DNA of 64,000 bases, from contig NW_023501054.1 of the NCBI RefSeq assembly GCF_014066305.1, forward strand, positions 182,001-246,000, read 5' to 3'. Origin of the DNA: Letharia columbiana (Eukaryota > Ascomycota > Lecanoromycetes > Lecanorales > Parmeliaceae). The notes beneath the pieces are model-generated. The model saw only the letters and a program-made list of their open reading frames with translations. It was not told the DNA's origin and ran no database searches. The number at the start of each line of letters is the position of its first letter. Position 1 is the stretch's first letter. Shown here one piece after another: positions 47,206-58,184 of this stretch. The position numbers and the translations under genes are program-made.

Positions 47206-48615
47206 ATGTCTCCACCAACATCCAGAAGCTTATACTGCCTTGGAGAATCCTTCGAAACCACCTCCGAAGCACTAGACTCTCCGCTGTCTCACCCACCGCC
47301 CTTTGAATATCCATTCAAAATGTCCTTCACTCAAATGGTAGAGTCGTTCAAACATGAGGACTCACAGCACTTCCCCAAGAACCTTGACAAGAATGCCACT
47401 GTGGTCCCTGTCGGCCTCGACTTTGGCCCTTCCTGGGTTTCCGTTTCTTTCTCCGTCGACATCAACGGAGACCAAGGGCTGTACTTCACCGGCTTTGATT
47501 GCGGTCAGGTGTACAAGGACTTCTACCAAGAAGCTTTGAGCAAGAAGGTGCAAGACCACCTCGAATTCGAGGAATTCCCCCCTTCCAATGCACCTTTGGT
47601 GTCAACCGAGGAGCAAGCTTCGGAGCTTGTGGAAGCCTTCGCACGTCATATCGAGGACGCCAGGTTGATGGGAGTGTGGTCTTTGGACAAGAACCCGGCG
47701 CTCAACTTCAAAGTGATGGCGATCACCCTTCCTGATCACTGGGATGACTCCGCTCGCACAGTCGTAGCCAAGGCGGCGAGACTCGCTGGCGAACCCCTGG
47801 ATGGCTCAGACATGATCCTCAAACTACCGCGAGCGGTGCAATTGGCTCATGAGATGCAGAAGAACACAGCTGGCACATACCTTACGATCCTAATTCACTA
47901 TCACAAGTCTCACCTCCACCTGATGCTTGTCCAGATGTGTGGAGCTGGCTGTGTAATGAAAGGACAAGTCTATTTGCGTCATCTGGGAGAAGACATGATT
48001 CTGAAAGCGTCCGCTACGGACAGCGCTTTCGATCCCAACGAAGATACTCTCAATCAAGGCTCCCCTAGCGACAGTCTCTCTAGTGGAACGCCTACTAGCG
48101 ACGGACCCCTCGACGAGAACCCTTTTGACGATGCCACTCTCCACCACAGCCATCTCAGCGATGAACATCTCGACAAGGACCCTACCCCCGAACCCTCCAC
48201 CAGCACCCACTCTCCCCAAGACAACATCGACTCCTCCTCCGAAATCTACACAGAACCTCCAGTCCACCAATACCCTCACGTTGACCTAGAGCCCATCCGA
48301 GAAGCTCTCCAAAAGTTCATCCTTCTCATGACGCGGTCCGACGAGCCAACCCCACCAAAAGGATCGCCGCCATCCCTCAAACACGCAGTCAACGATGTCA
48401 AATACATCGTCCTAGACGGAACGGCCACCCTGCGGGGACAGAACGCTTTGCGCACGGTGATCAAGGAGATGTTCGCAGACACGGACTGGATCAACCTGGA
48501 GATGAATCTGCAGATGTGGGGAGAATACGGGGCCGAGATTGCAGGCCGACGGCAGTGGGAGAATCCGAAGCACTTGGGGGATTGGAAGGAGTTGCCGGGA
48601 TACTTGGATGGATGA
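47206..48615 (+). CDS. HSP70/actin-fold (ASKHA-like) protein, up to 469 aa
   Basis: A single open frame. The ATG at 47320 (TTCAAAATGTCC) has the better context and gives 431 residues. The phosphate-1-like start PVGLDFGPSWVSVSFSV follows closely. Then comes VMAITLPDHWDDSARTVVAKAARLAGE and a proline-containing helix, the layout seen in the many fungal HSP70-like actin-fold proteins. A Ser/Asp/Pro-rich insert (about residues 280-360 of the long form) interrupts the fold. The C-terminal part has VKYIVLDGTATLRGQNALRTVIKEMF, resembling the adenosine-side motif (usually GGSS), but without GG. ATP binding may therefore be lost or altered. No signal peptide. Probably a cytosolic regulatory protein of unknown partner. 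Confidence 0.65.
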   Translation: MSPPTSRSLYCLGESFETTSEALDSPLSHPPPFEYPFKMSFTQMVESFKHEDSQHFPKNLDKNATVVPVGLDFGPSWVSVSFSVDINGDQGLYFTGFDCGQVYKDFYQEALSKKVQDHLEFEEFPPSNAPLVSTEEQASELVEAFARHIEDARLMGVWSLDKNPALNFKVMAITLPDHWDDSARTVVAKAARLAGEPLDGSDMILKLPRAVQLAHEMQKNTAGTYLTILIHYHKSHLHLMLVQMCGAGCVMKGQVYLRHLGEDMILKASATDSAFDPNEDTLNQGSPSDSLSSGTPTSDGPLDENPFDDATLHHSHLSDEHLDKDPTPEPSTSTHSPQDNIDSSSEIYTEPPVHQYPHVDLEPIREALQKFILLMTRSDEPTPPKGSPPSLKHAVNDVKYIVLDGTATLRGQNALRTVIKEMFADTDWINLEMNLQMWGEYGAEIAGRRQWENPKHLGDWKELPGYLDG

Positions 48616-48766
48616 GCTGCATGATGTAACGAGCTTAGAGGTGAAACTAGCTGCCCATTCTTAGATATGCCGAGGCTATGAAACGGTAGATGATGATCAT
48701 GAAGTCCCACGTGCCTGCCAAATGCCTTTTGTGTGGAGCTGTGAGAAAGTAGGAGAATGGGGATAA

Positions 48767-49284
48767 TGCTCGTACTCGGCATCAGCTGTAGGATTCTTGA
48801 CCTTATCAGTATGCAACAATGAGGACTCGTTTCCCTGACTCGGCAACAATTGTAGGATTCTCGTTTCTATCAGTATGCAGCAATGTGGGCTCGCTTCTCG
48901 TACTCGGCACCACTGGTAGGATTCTCATGCTTATCAGTATGCAACGATGTGGGTTCGCTTCTCGTACTCGGCACCACTGGTAGGATTTTCGTTTCTATCA
49001 GTATGCAACAATGAGGGCTCGCTTCCCGTACTCGGCATCGCTTGTAGGATTCTCTGCTTATCAGTATGCAACGATGTGGGCTCGCTTCCCGTACTCGGCA
49101 TCGCTTGTAGGATTCTTGTTCTTATCAGTATGCAACGATGTGGGCTCGCTTCCCGTACTCGGCACCACTGGTAGGATTTTCGTTTCTATCAGTATGCAAC
49201 AAAGTGGGCTCCATCCCCGTACTCGGCATCACTTGTAGGATTCTCGCGCTTATCAGTATGCAACAATCTGAACTCGATCCTCAT
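48767..49284. repeat. 64-bp minisatellite, eight units
   Basis: The landmark CTCGGC recurs at 48775, 48839, 48903, 48967, 49031, 49094, 49158 and 49222, a 64-bp period with one 63-bp step. Each unit has the core TACTCGGCA...GTAGGATT...TATCAGTATGCA. Because 64 is not a multiple of three, successive units are read in different frames. The 60-75 residue ORFs here are artefacts. It lies just 3' of the HSP70-like gene. Confidence 0.9.
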
Positions 49285-49773
49285 CTTAAGACCAGTTCTC
49301 CGCGTGGGGTATTGCATTAGTGCTGCAGCAAACCATATTCGTTCGGGGAAAAACCCCCGCTTTTCAACCAGTTCTCAGCTTAGAAGAAAGCCGCTCTCTA
49401 GTGAACGGTAGGCTTGCGGCCGAAATCTGGGGCCCCGGAGTCGCCGTTCGTGGGGAAGATTTTCCATGTTTGGATCAGTTCCTCGCTTGCGGAGATGCCA
49501 ATTGGTAGCGAAAAAAAACAGGTTCGCGGCCGAAGTACCAAGTCGAAAAGACAGGCTGATGTGGAAGGACCGCCCTGATTTGTTATATAACCAGGGGTTT
49601 GCCCACCTATCACCATCAGATCTTCACCCTTCCAGCTCACCACTCCATCAGCTAACAAACAATCTTCATACTCACCAGTGCATTCCACCTTCGAACAAAT
49701 CCTTCTTCATCAACAAACAAACAATCTTTCTACTCATCATTTCACCTCCGAACAATCAAACCTCCAACAAATC
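49285..49773. other. Intergenic/promoter of the 49774 gene
   Basis: No gene supported. TATATAA at 49584-49590 lies about 190 bp before the start codon. A CAAACAATC-rich 5' region follows. Confidence 0.45.
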
Positions 49774-50472
49774 ATGTCTCAACACGTTCCGCAAACAAAC
49801 CACGCAAACACTGCCGGGTGAGTGATGACATCCCTAAACACGTCAGCCATCTTCCGACAGACGTGGCAGAGCAAACAAGCCGTGTCCGAGACGACAACGC
49901 TCTGCCGAGTTGTCCCCAACGACACGCATGTTTGCTCCTGCAGTCTTCCGTTCGACTCGACATATAACCCTGTGCCATCCCCCTTTGCCATCCTTTCTTT
50001 CCCCAGCACGCTCTTATACATGCAATGAGCGATGCTAATATATATCTCCAGCGAGAGCCGCACACCCGGGGCCAATAGCGCCCCAACCGCAAATAACACC
50101 TCCGGGGCAGGGAACGCCCTGACCATAAACACCGTCTCTGCCACAGCGGGCACATCGGCCCCGCCCAACACGCCAATCCCGATCGGTACCGCGGCGGACC
50201 TGTCACGGTACCCCGCGGAGAACGCCACGGCGGAGGGCGACCGGCTCTACTGGGGCCATGTGGTGGAGCTCGACCCGCAGCGGGGAACGGCGGTGGTCGC
50301 GTTGTGGACCGGGAAGACTGACGAACCCCTTTTCCGCTGTTCGACGGCGGGCTGCGAGGGGGTGGGCCAGTTGAAGATGGGTGTGCGGGTCCAGATCCGC
50401 CATGTGATGGCTGGGGAGCAGCAGGGAGAAAGCTTCGTGCAGTTTTCTGCACTGACCCCTGCGAGTCCATGA
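49774..50472 (+). CDS. Hypothetical protein, 154 aa, two exons (OB-like fold possible)
   Basis: Exon 1 (49774-49817) begins MSQHVPQTNHANTAG. A 234-bp intron with a GTGAGT donor leads to exon 2 (50052-50472), joined in phase to give 155 codons. An Ala/Pro/Asn/Thr-rich N-terminal half is followed by a compact domain, LYWGHVVELDPQRGTAVVAL, then a Cys pair (FRCSTAGCEG) and GQLKMGVRVQIRHVM. The last part has the small-beta-barrel feel of cold-shock/S1-type OB folds, but that is only a resemblance. There is no signal peptide. The 3' end of exon 2 and the 3' flank are repeated twice more downstream. Confidence 0.65.
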
Positions 50473-50780
50473 GGCACAGGATGAACCAAAAAACTATATA
50501 CGAGAGAGGTGGATGGCGGGTCCAGATTCACCATGTGATGGCTGGGGAGCAGCAGGGAGAAAGCTTCGTCCAGTATTCTCCGCTGACCCCTGCAATTCCA
50601 TGACGCACAGGACGAACAAACCTATATATGAGAGGTGGATGGCGAGTCCAGATTCACCATGTGATGGCTGGGGAGCAGCAGGGAGAATCCTTCGTGCAGT
50701 GCACGGCAGAGCAGAATCCTGCGGTGACCACTGCCATTCCATAAGGCACAGGGGTGAAATCAAACTATATATGAGAGAGG
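50389..50780 (+). repeat. Three tandem copies of the 3' end of the 49774 gene
   Basis: Units begin with GTCCAGAT at 50389, 50520 and 50646. The first contains the last 28 codons, stop and 3' flank of the gene. The second and third repeat the same stretch (CATGTGATGGCTGGGGAGCA...) with small changes that alter or remove the stop frame. Each unit is about 126-131 bp. Confidence 0.85.
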
Positions 50781-51291
50781 TGGATGGCTCCCCGATGAGG
50801 AAGCGTGAGATTTCAGGACAGGAATTGCGAGAGTCATTTAGGGTAGCGCGCGACGATTCCATAGCAGTCCGCAGTCCCTGGAGTTGTTTTGGGGGGGATT
50901 TTGGGAGACTTATTGAAAGAGATATACCCTAGAAGCAGAAACTTGAAGACTCACATTTCCAGTTATTTGGCCACAGTGATCATGCATCTCCATGTAATCT
51001 AATGCCGAAACAGTAGACCGTTTAATGACTTAAAGCCTAGACTCAACTTCATTCCTAGATCAACAAGCTGAGATATCCTGCAAGTGTTCTCTTCCTGCGA
51101 GCAAAATATGGCGACCGAAACGTTGGGATCGCACGAAAGTCTGTACCAGAATGGAGGCTTTAGTGTTTCTTGCTATCTTTTGATTGCAAAGCAAAGGAAA
51201 CGAATCTGCTGGGCTCACTTCCGATCATCTCATTAGTGTTGCCTTTGACCAAACTCGCACCACCACCTGAACAACGATCACCCTCTTCATT
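50781..51291. other. Intergenic region
   Basis: No ORF, repeat or RNA feature that I can support. Confidence 0.4.
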
Positions 51292-51985
51292 TCACCAAGC
51301 AAGCAGAGACTTACTGTCTGCGCCATTGGGCAGGGCGCTTCGCAATTCGAACAAATCCCTACTCACTTGTAGACCGCAGAGATTACTCACCCTCAAAGTC
51401 TTCCACCAAGAGACAACCCCCGTCAAACCACCCGACAACCCTCCACCTACACCCCCCCTCCCCACCTCCCCACCAACCCAAACCTCCAACCCCGCAACCC
51501 TCACCTCCCCAACCCTCACCCCCGCCCTCAAACCCCTAGCCCCAAACGACCACTCCGCCACCGCGAGCGCCGCCACCGCCGTCGCCGCCACCTCCCTCCC
51601 CGGCGCCCTCCCCCGCACCGGCACAAACACCGCCCCCACACCGCCCTCACCGATCGCCTCCGAGCCATTCGCCGGCCCCGCGCCCCCGTGGATCCGCCGC
51701 GCGAGCGGCAGGAGGACGAGTTCCTGCAGGATGTACGTCTGCTGCGGGGTCGCGGGGTGGTCGGCGACGGAGACGATGTCCAGGAAGGCGGGCGGGTCGA
51801 GGTTGCGGTTGCGGAGTTTGGTCCACCAGGGGGAGGGTTGGCCAGACGGCGAGGGTGGGAGGTGCGGTGGCGTTGTTGGAGGGGGCGAGGTGGGGAGTGG
51901 GGTGGGGGATGGTGGCGGCGGAGATGTAGGGGATGGTGGCGGAGATGTGGAGGATTGCTGCTGGAAGTAGACAAAAGGAGCGCAT
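51292..51985 (-). pseudogene. GC-rich secreted protein gene with frameshift in a C5 run
   Basis: The minus strand starts at 51985 with a signal-peptide-like N-terminus (MRSFCLLPAAILHISATIPY) and an APSNNATAPPTLAVWP segment. That frame then turns into Arg/Pro-rich nonsense. The frame one base away continues sensibly as WWTKLRNRNLDPPAFLDIVS, QQTYILQELVLLPLA, down to a stop at 51292. The switch point is a run of five C on the minus strand (51829-51833 on plus). One base fewer would join the two frames. The region is very GC-rich, so long ORFs occur by chance on both strands. The C-terminal limit is uncertain. Function unknown. Confidence 0.5.
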
Positions 51986-52566
51986 GGTGGATGTGGGTGA
52001 GAAGAGAGGATGAAAATCGAAAGCGTACCCAAGAGTGGGTGTCGGTGTGATGGGGCTTTTTCCAAGCCGGAGCGAGGGCGCCGGATAGATGGATATCGGT
52101 ACCTGTCCACCGTGCTGCTTCTCTGTTCTAGATCAGATGCGATAACCGGCTATGACTATTCCATCGTGCGAGCTTGCGCTTAAGCCAAAGGTTGTGGCCT
52201 GCGGGTAATCCTTAGCCTCGATATAAATCTCATTCGCAGACCCTGGGTGCTGAAGTTACGATTTATATCGTTCCCTCATGCAACTTCATCTACTAGAAAC
52301 GTGTCCATTCAGGAACTCGAGTTTGTTATTCTTAAGAAGATGTTGGCACAGGATACTGGGATACCACGTCAAAAGATTTATACTACGTAAATCTGAAGAC
52401 TTCGAAAACGTTCTCAGTACCCGAGTAGGTAGAAAGATCACGACTCTTGACAATACTTTCGGCGTTCACCCCTAGACTCACTTCCCATCAGACAGTTTAT
52501 TCACCATCCCTCTTTACACTTATCTCGTTTGCCCTACCCCTTTCTCCATCCCATCCAGTGACCCTC
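51986..52566. other. Intergenic region
   Basis: Contains the upstream region of the minus-strand gene to its left and the 3' flank of the gene to its right. No supported ORF. Confidence 0.4.
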
Positions 52567-53688
52567 CTACCAATGCCTCCCCTTCAGATGCTTCACTTCC
52601 TTCGTCAAGTCCCTCTCCACCACCCTCGTCGGATCCCTAATCTTCAATCCTCTCTCCATCAAACGCCTCAACTCGATTCTATTGACCTCCTGCCCAGGTT
52701 GCAACGTCGTGCCCGCGGGACAAAACGTATCATCGGGCAATTGAATCCCAACACTCGCATCGAAAATGGCATCCGGAACGCACCAACATAGGTCCGCTGG
52801 GAGGTCAAAATCGGCCACGTTCTGCGTGCCGTTCATATATGCCGCGTAGTTGCCGCCGGCCACGCCGCAGCGGTCTTCGATGCTATTGGGCAGGCGCTGA
52901 GAATTAGGAGCTTCTGACCAGCCTTCATAGACGATGCGGTGACGGAGGGAGTTCTTGCCACCTTCGGGCCAGGGTCCGACGGGTGAGGTGGCGTAGTAGG
53001 GATTGTCGTAGATGTCGCAGACTTCGGTGTCGCATTCGGGGTTGGGTGTTGGCAGAGTAGTGGCTAGAGCAGCGGCGGTGCCGGTGAGTGGAGGCGGGTT
53101 GGTGTCGAGGACGACTTGGTCGTTGGGGCCGATCCAGCTATCGTTCCACAAGATGACGGACGTCGCTTGTTGCCAAGAGGCTTCGGCTTGGCCGCACTGG
53201 TCGGTGCCGGTGGTCGAGACGATGTAGCGACCTAGCCCGTCAGTCATGACGGAGCCGTCGTCGTTCCAGCCGTAAGTGCCGCCGCCGCCAGAGGTGGTAC
53301 AGTATGATTCGTTTACGGTGGCCGAGTTTGGAGACCCGGCGTCACGGCCGCAGGAGGCGAGGATGTTGTTGAATGTAATGTTACATTGGTACGCGGTCGG
53401 GCTGGGAGGTATTGCGCCGTTTCGATTGAAGTCAGGGTTCACGGGGGGTTTGTATTGAAGGGTGCAGTTTTGCTCGGTGACGACTTGTGATTGCGTGAGA
53501 TCTTGCCCACAGAGACTGTTGATTGCGACAGTGCATTGGGCGTTGCAGAGAGGCGGGGCGTCGTCGTCGGAACAATAGTAGCACCACCCTTGGTCATAGT
53601 TTGGTTTCGCAATTTCTTGGGCGAGGACGATACGGGAGGTTAGTGAGAGGAGTATGGGCAGCAGGATGTGACTGTAAGTTGAATACAT
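52567..53688 (-). CDS. Secreted cysteine-rich glycoprotein, 373 aa
   Basis: One uninterrupted frame. Residues 1-23 (MYSTYSHILLPILLSLTSRI) form a signal peptide ending ...VLA, followed by the mature start QEIAKPNYDQ. The mature protein is rich in cysteines, many in pairs (WCYYC, LCNAQC, EVCDIY, LCWCVPDAIFD), and has several NxS/T sites (NCTLQ, NITFN, NESYC, NDSW, NGTQ). A repeated Gly/Asp/Asn-rich centre precedes a basic C-terminal tail with KGRHW. No enzyme motif was seen. It is an extracellular, disulfide-rich protein typical of plant- or surface-interacting fungi. The reading frame is intact, unlike its left neighbour. Confidence 0.82.
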   Translation of the reverse strand: MYSTYSHILLPILLSLTSRIVLAQEIAKPNYDQGWCYYCSDDDAPPLCNAQCTVAINSLCGQDLTQSQVVTEQNCTLQYKPPVNPDFNRNGAIPPSPTAYQCNITFNNILASCGRDAGSPNSATVNESYCTTSGGGGTYGWNDDGSVMTDGLGRYIVSTTGTDQCGQAEASWQQATSVILWNDSWIGPNDQVVLDTNPPPLTGTAAALATTLPTPNPECDTEVCDIYDNPYYATSPVGPWPEGGKNSLRHRIVYEGWSEAPNSQRLPNSIEDRCGVAGGNYAAYMNGTQNVADFDLPADLCWCVPDAIFDASVGIQLPDDTFCPAGTTLQPGQEVNRIELRRLMERGLKIRDPTRVVERDLTKEVKHLKGRHW

Positions 53689-55252
53689 GATTGAATGGAA
53701 AAACCGGGTCAGGCACTGCTCTGGAGAAGAGCGTTGAGGAGGGCGGGATTACAGTTCTGTTTCCTTCCCAAGTAGGCTTCCTTCTCCAGATTCCTGACTC
53801 CAGAGGACACGTGGTAAAAAAAAGAGGAGAGAGAGACGGTGTAGAAATCAACGCATTTAATAACGCAAATACTGCCTTCCCTTCATTGTGGCGCAAGCAT
53901 ATGGGTCGCTGTTGTTCGCACTGGAATGTTTCGCGCGAATAAACGTTCCATCAACAATGACTACCCTCGCTCGTGGGGCGGATGAATTCAAAATTAGAGC
54001 TTGGCTGCGCTTCAAGGGGAAGTCTGACCCACGAAGGGTAAAGCACTGCAAATGGAATAGATCAAATCTGGTCAGAACAATCCTAGCACAGGTCAGAGCA
54101 TTGCAGCGGGACCACCGCAAAGTATGCAACAAGTGGTTCTGGCCAGTCGCAGGTTTCCGTTTCAAGGTGATGCGCTTGTAGTCGCATGTTTGTATAAACG
54201 AGCAACGAATAATGGTCGCATAGTGCGCTGAAACATCAAAAAAACCCTCAGGAGCTAGGAGAACCTCGGTGCATTGTAGTTCTCTCGTCTGAGAGCCATC
54301 AATCCATACTGTGTTGCAAACGAAATGCTGTATAACTCCTACTCGAGGAGATGGCAGCACGCTTCTCGTCGTCAAAAGAGCTTCGTTTTTGAAGGTCGAA
54401 TGCCCGTCGAAGGAGGCATACAATATCCTCGCGCCAGCTTTGCCTCACCCTTTGCGCTGCACGTATTTTGTCCCAGTTGATACGTTCTGCAATATCGGAG
54501 ATTGGTACTATCTAAGCTGCTTCTCGTCGACTAACTTAATCACACTGATGCAGTGATTGTATTCCCTTTCGAATTTGGAACATTTGGCCGGAAAGTAGAG
54601 AGGTTGCTGCTTATGAACGGTTGTCTACATTTCCTATAGTTTCGATGTCGGAGAATGGTCGGCTGGGTCGTTCTTTTCAGACGACTTGGGAGACGGCAGC
54701 AGCGATTCTTGTCGAGTCTTGTCGCTAGCATGTTCTACCTGGACGGGTATCACCATCTCTTTCTGGGGCTCATGATAATTGGAGAGTCATAGAACTCCAC
54801 GGCCATCTCGCTTGTCGCTCCTAGTCCCCATTTCCATTGGGCTTCCGACATTGATCGTTTCCTTCGATCCTGTATATCACTTGGAGGCGTATCAATGTCT
54901 TAACGCCCGCCTACTGGAGATCGCTTGCGTTCGAGGTTTATGCTATGAGCTTGCTGCCAATCGCGATGCGTCTTGCGATCGTCTTAGTGGCGGCGGTGTT
55001 CGTTGGCTAGAGCGAGCTCCACTCCGACGCATCCCAGTCTTGCTCTGAGGCTTAGCTTCCTCGATTGTCCTGTTGCAATGGCTGGAATCTGAACCGTCAC
55101 CGTCCTCCACAGCCATGGCTGATTGCTGGCGTCGTCGATCTTTTTAAAGGTTGATCATTGGTGCCATACAGAATCGATGACTCCAACAGCTTACCGCGTA
55201 CTTCGTCAGCGAAAGCAAGCGGAGTCGTCGTCCCCTCCACCTTCGAGGCTTT
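53689..55252. other. Intergenic plus decayed 3' end of the HNH-type gene
   Basis: The minus strand from about 55252 to 54550 continues to look coding in the frame of the HNH-type gene (KASKVEGTTTPLAFADEV, then basic Ser/Pro-rich segments), but with several stops. A minus-strand ORF at 53857-54423 has no recognisable feature. I support no separate gene here. Confidence 0.4.
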
Positions 55253-55982
55253 CTAAAGCGCCGTCACAGGGTCCCCATGCCACAACTTTGAGTCGGTATA
55301 CGGGCTTAGACCAGGCTGCTTCGTGCTACTCCTGGTATTGCCCCATGGAATGCCTCGGCACCTAACATGCATATATTCCCCGACAGCACCCTCTTCCACC
55401 TCTTTGCGTTGATGCTGCAAGTACTGACCAGGGGATGGGCTTTCACGAACAGTGTGAGCGTCGGTAGAATCAAGTATTTCCCTCCTCCTTTTGTAGTCTC
55501 GCCGTTCAAAGTTCAGGAAGTGCGGTAAATCTGTGGGGATGAAGACTCGGCCCGGGCTGGAGATCTCGTCTAGAGCGTCATGGCATAGAGGACAGAGGGG
55601 AATGGGCGTTTCCGTCTTGGTCTGAATGATGTATACCAAGGCGGCCTCGAGACTGCACCTCTTGAAAGAGCTGCGATCTGTCAGTTACTGTGCTCTACCC
55701 TCCGACAGTGATGTTGACTCTTACCACGCGCTCGCGCCTACCAATGACGTGGCATATGTGCGACTTGGACGTACTACCATGCCAGCATTGGAACCCCCTA
55801 TTGAGTTGTTTCACCTCCTCTTTGACGCTTGGTGCGAAGCCATATGACACCGATGTCACTGCTCCCACTGAGCCTGCAGCGGACTCTTGCCCTCGCTTTC
55901 GTTTTCCCAGAGAGCCGGCGACGGAGGGTTGTAAGTGGACTGGGTACCTAAGGCGACAGCATAATAGCGACCGCGATCTCAC
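55253..55982 (-). pseudogene. HNH-type fungal protein, probably truncated by a stop
   Basis: Two minus-strand exons: 55725 up to at least 55982, and 55253-55660. A 64-bp intron (GTAAGA donor, CTGAC branch point, CAAG acceptor) joins them in phase. Exon 1 has KRKRGQE, then FQCWHG...SHICHVIGRRE. Exon 2 has PIPLCPLCHDALDE, PGRVFIPTDLPHFLNFERRDY and KLWHGDPVTAL. These match a common ascomycete family with an HNH-nuclease-like zinc site (Cys, CHV, CPxCH). After KLWHGDPVTAL a TAG stops the frame, yet the same frame continues with protein-like sequence for about 50 codons. CAG to TAG is the likely change, as RIP would make. The true 5' exon was not found. Confidence 0.55.
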
Positions 55983-58184
55983 ACCCTTGTCTTGGAGCGC
56001 GCGACCATTCTGTAGCCATGGTCATTGCTAACGGTGATGAGGTGAAGCGGATCTCGCAAGGACAATCCAAGATGCCAAGCGCTTCTAAGCTCAATCGAGG
56101 ATAGCGCGGGCTTCCACTAGTTGAGGCAAAACTCTCTTCAACTTTCCTCTGGCAGTCTTTCGAGATAGTCAATGTTCTCCCTGTCAACAAGCGCAGTAAG
56201 TAACGCTCAAAATTGCTTGTTGCTTGCGCGTTGAAGCGTGCCTTTCTCGTGGAGCGATTCCTGATCCACAAGGTTCAGAGCCAATATTCAAAAGACTAAT
56301 TCCTAAGACACAACACTGTTGAGCCATAGGTCAGCCAGTACAGCAACCACTGGCTCTCAGGTACTCGATAGAAGATTCACTCAATAAATCTTTAGCTGCC
56401 TCGACACATAACACGTCGGCTGACCTCGACTTCGATAAAGGAAATGCGCCGTCTTTCCTATCTCCCCGCGGACCAGTCCGTTCCACACGGCACGTCTCCT
56501 GGTGCTTGATCAGACTAATGTGGCACTACGGAGACTGCCACTATAGTGATCATCCTTCACCAGTTCTTCGCGCTACTGGAAGAAAGGTCCGTGAGTTCCA
56601 CAAGGGTTGCACCATAATCTATCAATCCACACTCCGAGTGGCGGAAAGAGAAGTCCGGAAGGGAAGCCGCTGGTGACATATCAAGCTATTGACTTTGCCC
56701 CAGTGAAAGTCGTATCTGGCATTTGAGAGCTCTGTTCGCTACTGCTATGCATTTTGTCGTTTTCGAGGCTAAGACACGACAACAAAGCATTCTTCTTTGG
56801 TTGATCTCAGTCACTGTTGACTATACTTTTGTAAAATATTCGAGGGCACGCGCCTCTCGCCGATCTATATTGTGGAAGCCTAGGAGCCAACTGACTGTCC
56901 GAAAGAAAGCCACGGGTGGATTTAGGAAGAATTCCTCCGAGGGAGGAACCAACCGGCAACCATAACCGTGGCCCGTGCTCTGCGTCATGCAAGAGAAGAA
57001 ACACGGTCAATTAGTATCGTCTGGCCACCAATTCCCTAAAGACCTAATCTCGACTTTCTTTGGCCTCTTGCATGCCTCTTGCATATGATCGTCGATGCGG
57101 TACCGGCATGTCACCCCATGCGGTCCGTGCGGCGACCACGTATCCATTCAGAGTCCTGCCGAGTCCCGTGTATCTCCAGCCCCGGGACTCGGGAAGGCAC
57201 CCGTGAAGAAAGCGGGCCAGCATGGCGTGAAGAAACAGCTGCATGGCGTGAAGAAACAAGCACGTTATCGTTTCCAACCCACCATCAAGTGGAGCCAAAC
57301 GTTTGGACGAAGGGCGAATGCTCGGAGATGGAGGTGTGCCACAGGTCCTTTTCTCATAGGCCGAGGACAGGCGGTTAAACATAGGGTGCCAAGCTGTGGG
57401 CTGCCTCGTGACGAAAAATTCCCCGGGGCCAATTAGAGATTTTGGGGTTGGCATGCGGGAGATAAAGCGATTGAGCGACATTTTGTTGTTTATGTGATGG
57501 GCGGTAGCAACAGCAAATACCGTTGCCAGACGTTCGCGATTGAATACGTACCTACCAAGAGCCGTGATTCAAATTAGAGAATGTGGGGAGTTGGATGGAT
57601 AGAGAGAACAACGCAAGAGGTCGCAGCGAAGCCAAGGCGAGTTTCTTGGGGTACCTGCAATCAAGCGTATCGATTGGCTTGTTTGTGCTTTGTTATGTGG
57701 GTTGTTTTCATCGAGGGGGATCTGGAATGTGACAAAGTGGCATTCAATGCAGCAGTGAAGAGCGGCAATTCTGACAGCAAAGAAATAGGTCCAGAACGAT
57801 GAACACATGTTTATAGATTGAACTGACTACATGGCTATCGAGGCCGTCCTAGGAACTACCATGAGTCATGAGTCTTGCATTAGGCGGATGCGAAGACACG
57901 AGCAACCGCAAGTCTATCTTGATGATCGAGACGCTCGACAGTATTTCAAGCCGTCATAGATAAGGGTCGAAGTGAAAAGGAAACCAGATTGCCCGTGTGT
58001 TTTTCACCTTGTCCACTGCTCCACAGGCCAGAGCAAGATTTGCAGGGTAGGTAGGAACGTGGTCGGTCGGCGATGCAAACCTCAGCCTCGAGATCAGCAG
58101 GCGTAAACCCCTTCCTGTAGAGGTAATCGGCCTAATCAGCTCGAGTCCGCATGCTCCAAGGACGAACACATTAACCTTCAGCAC
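55983..58184. other. Gene-poor stretch
   Basis: Several short ORFs on both strands (for example 57044-57481 minus and 57095-57436 plus) overlap and have no domain. A 21-bp unit with CATGGCGTGAAGAAACA occurs twice at about 57222-57260. I support no gene here. Confidence 0.4.

Noticed and set aside
48947..49320. Three overlapping 60-75 residue ORFs
   Set aside because: Frame-shifted readings of the 64-bp minisatellite.
51170..51970. 266-codon plus-strand ORF
   Set aside because: Antisense of a very GC-rich minus-strand gene. Its Pro/Thr/Arg composition is what such antisense frames give.
53857..54423. 188-codon minus-strand ORF
   Set aside because: Long but without recognisable motif. An overlapping plus-strand ORF is equally plausible, so neither is supported.
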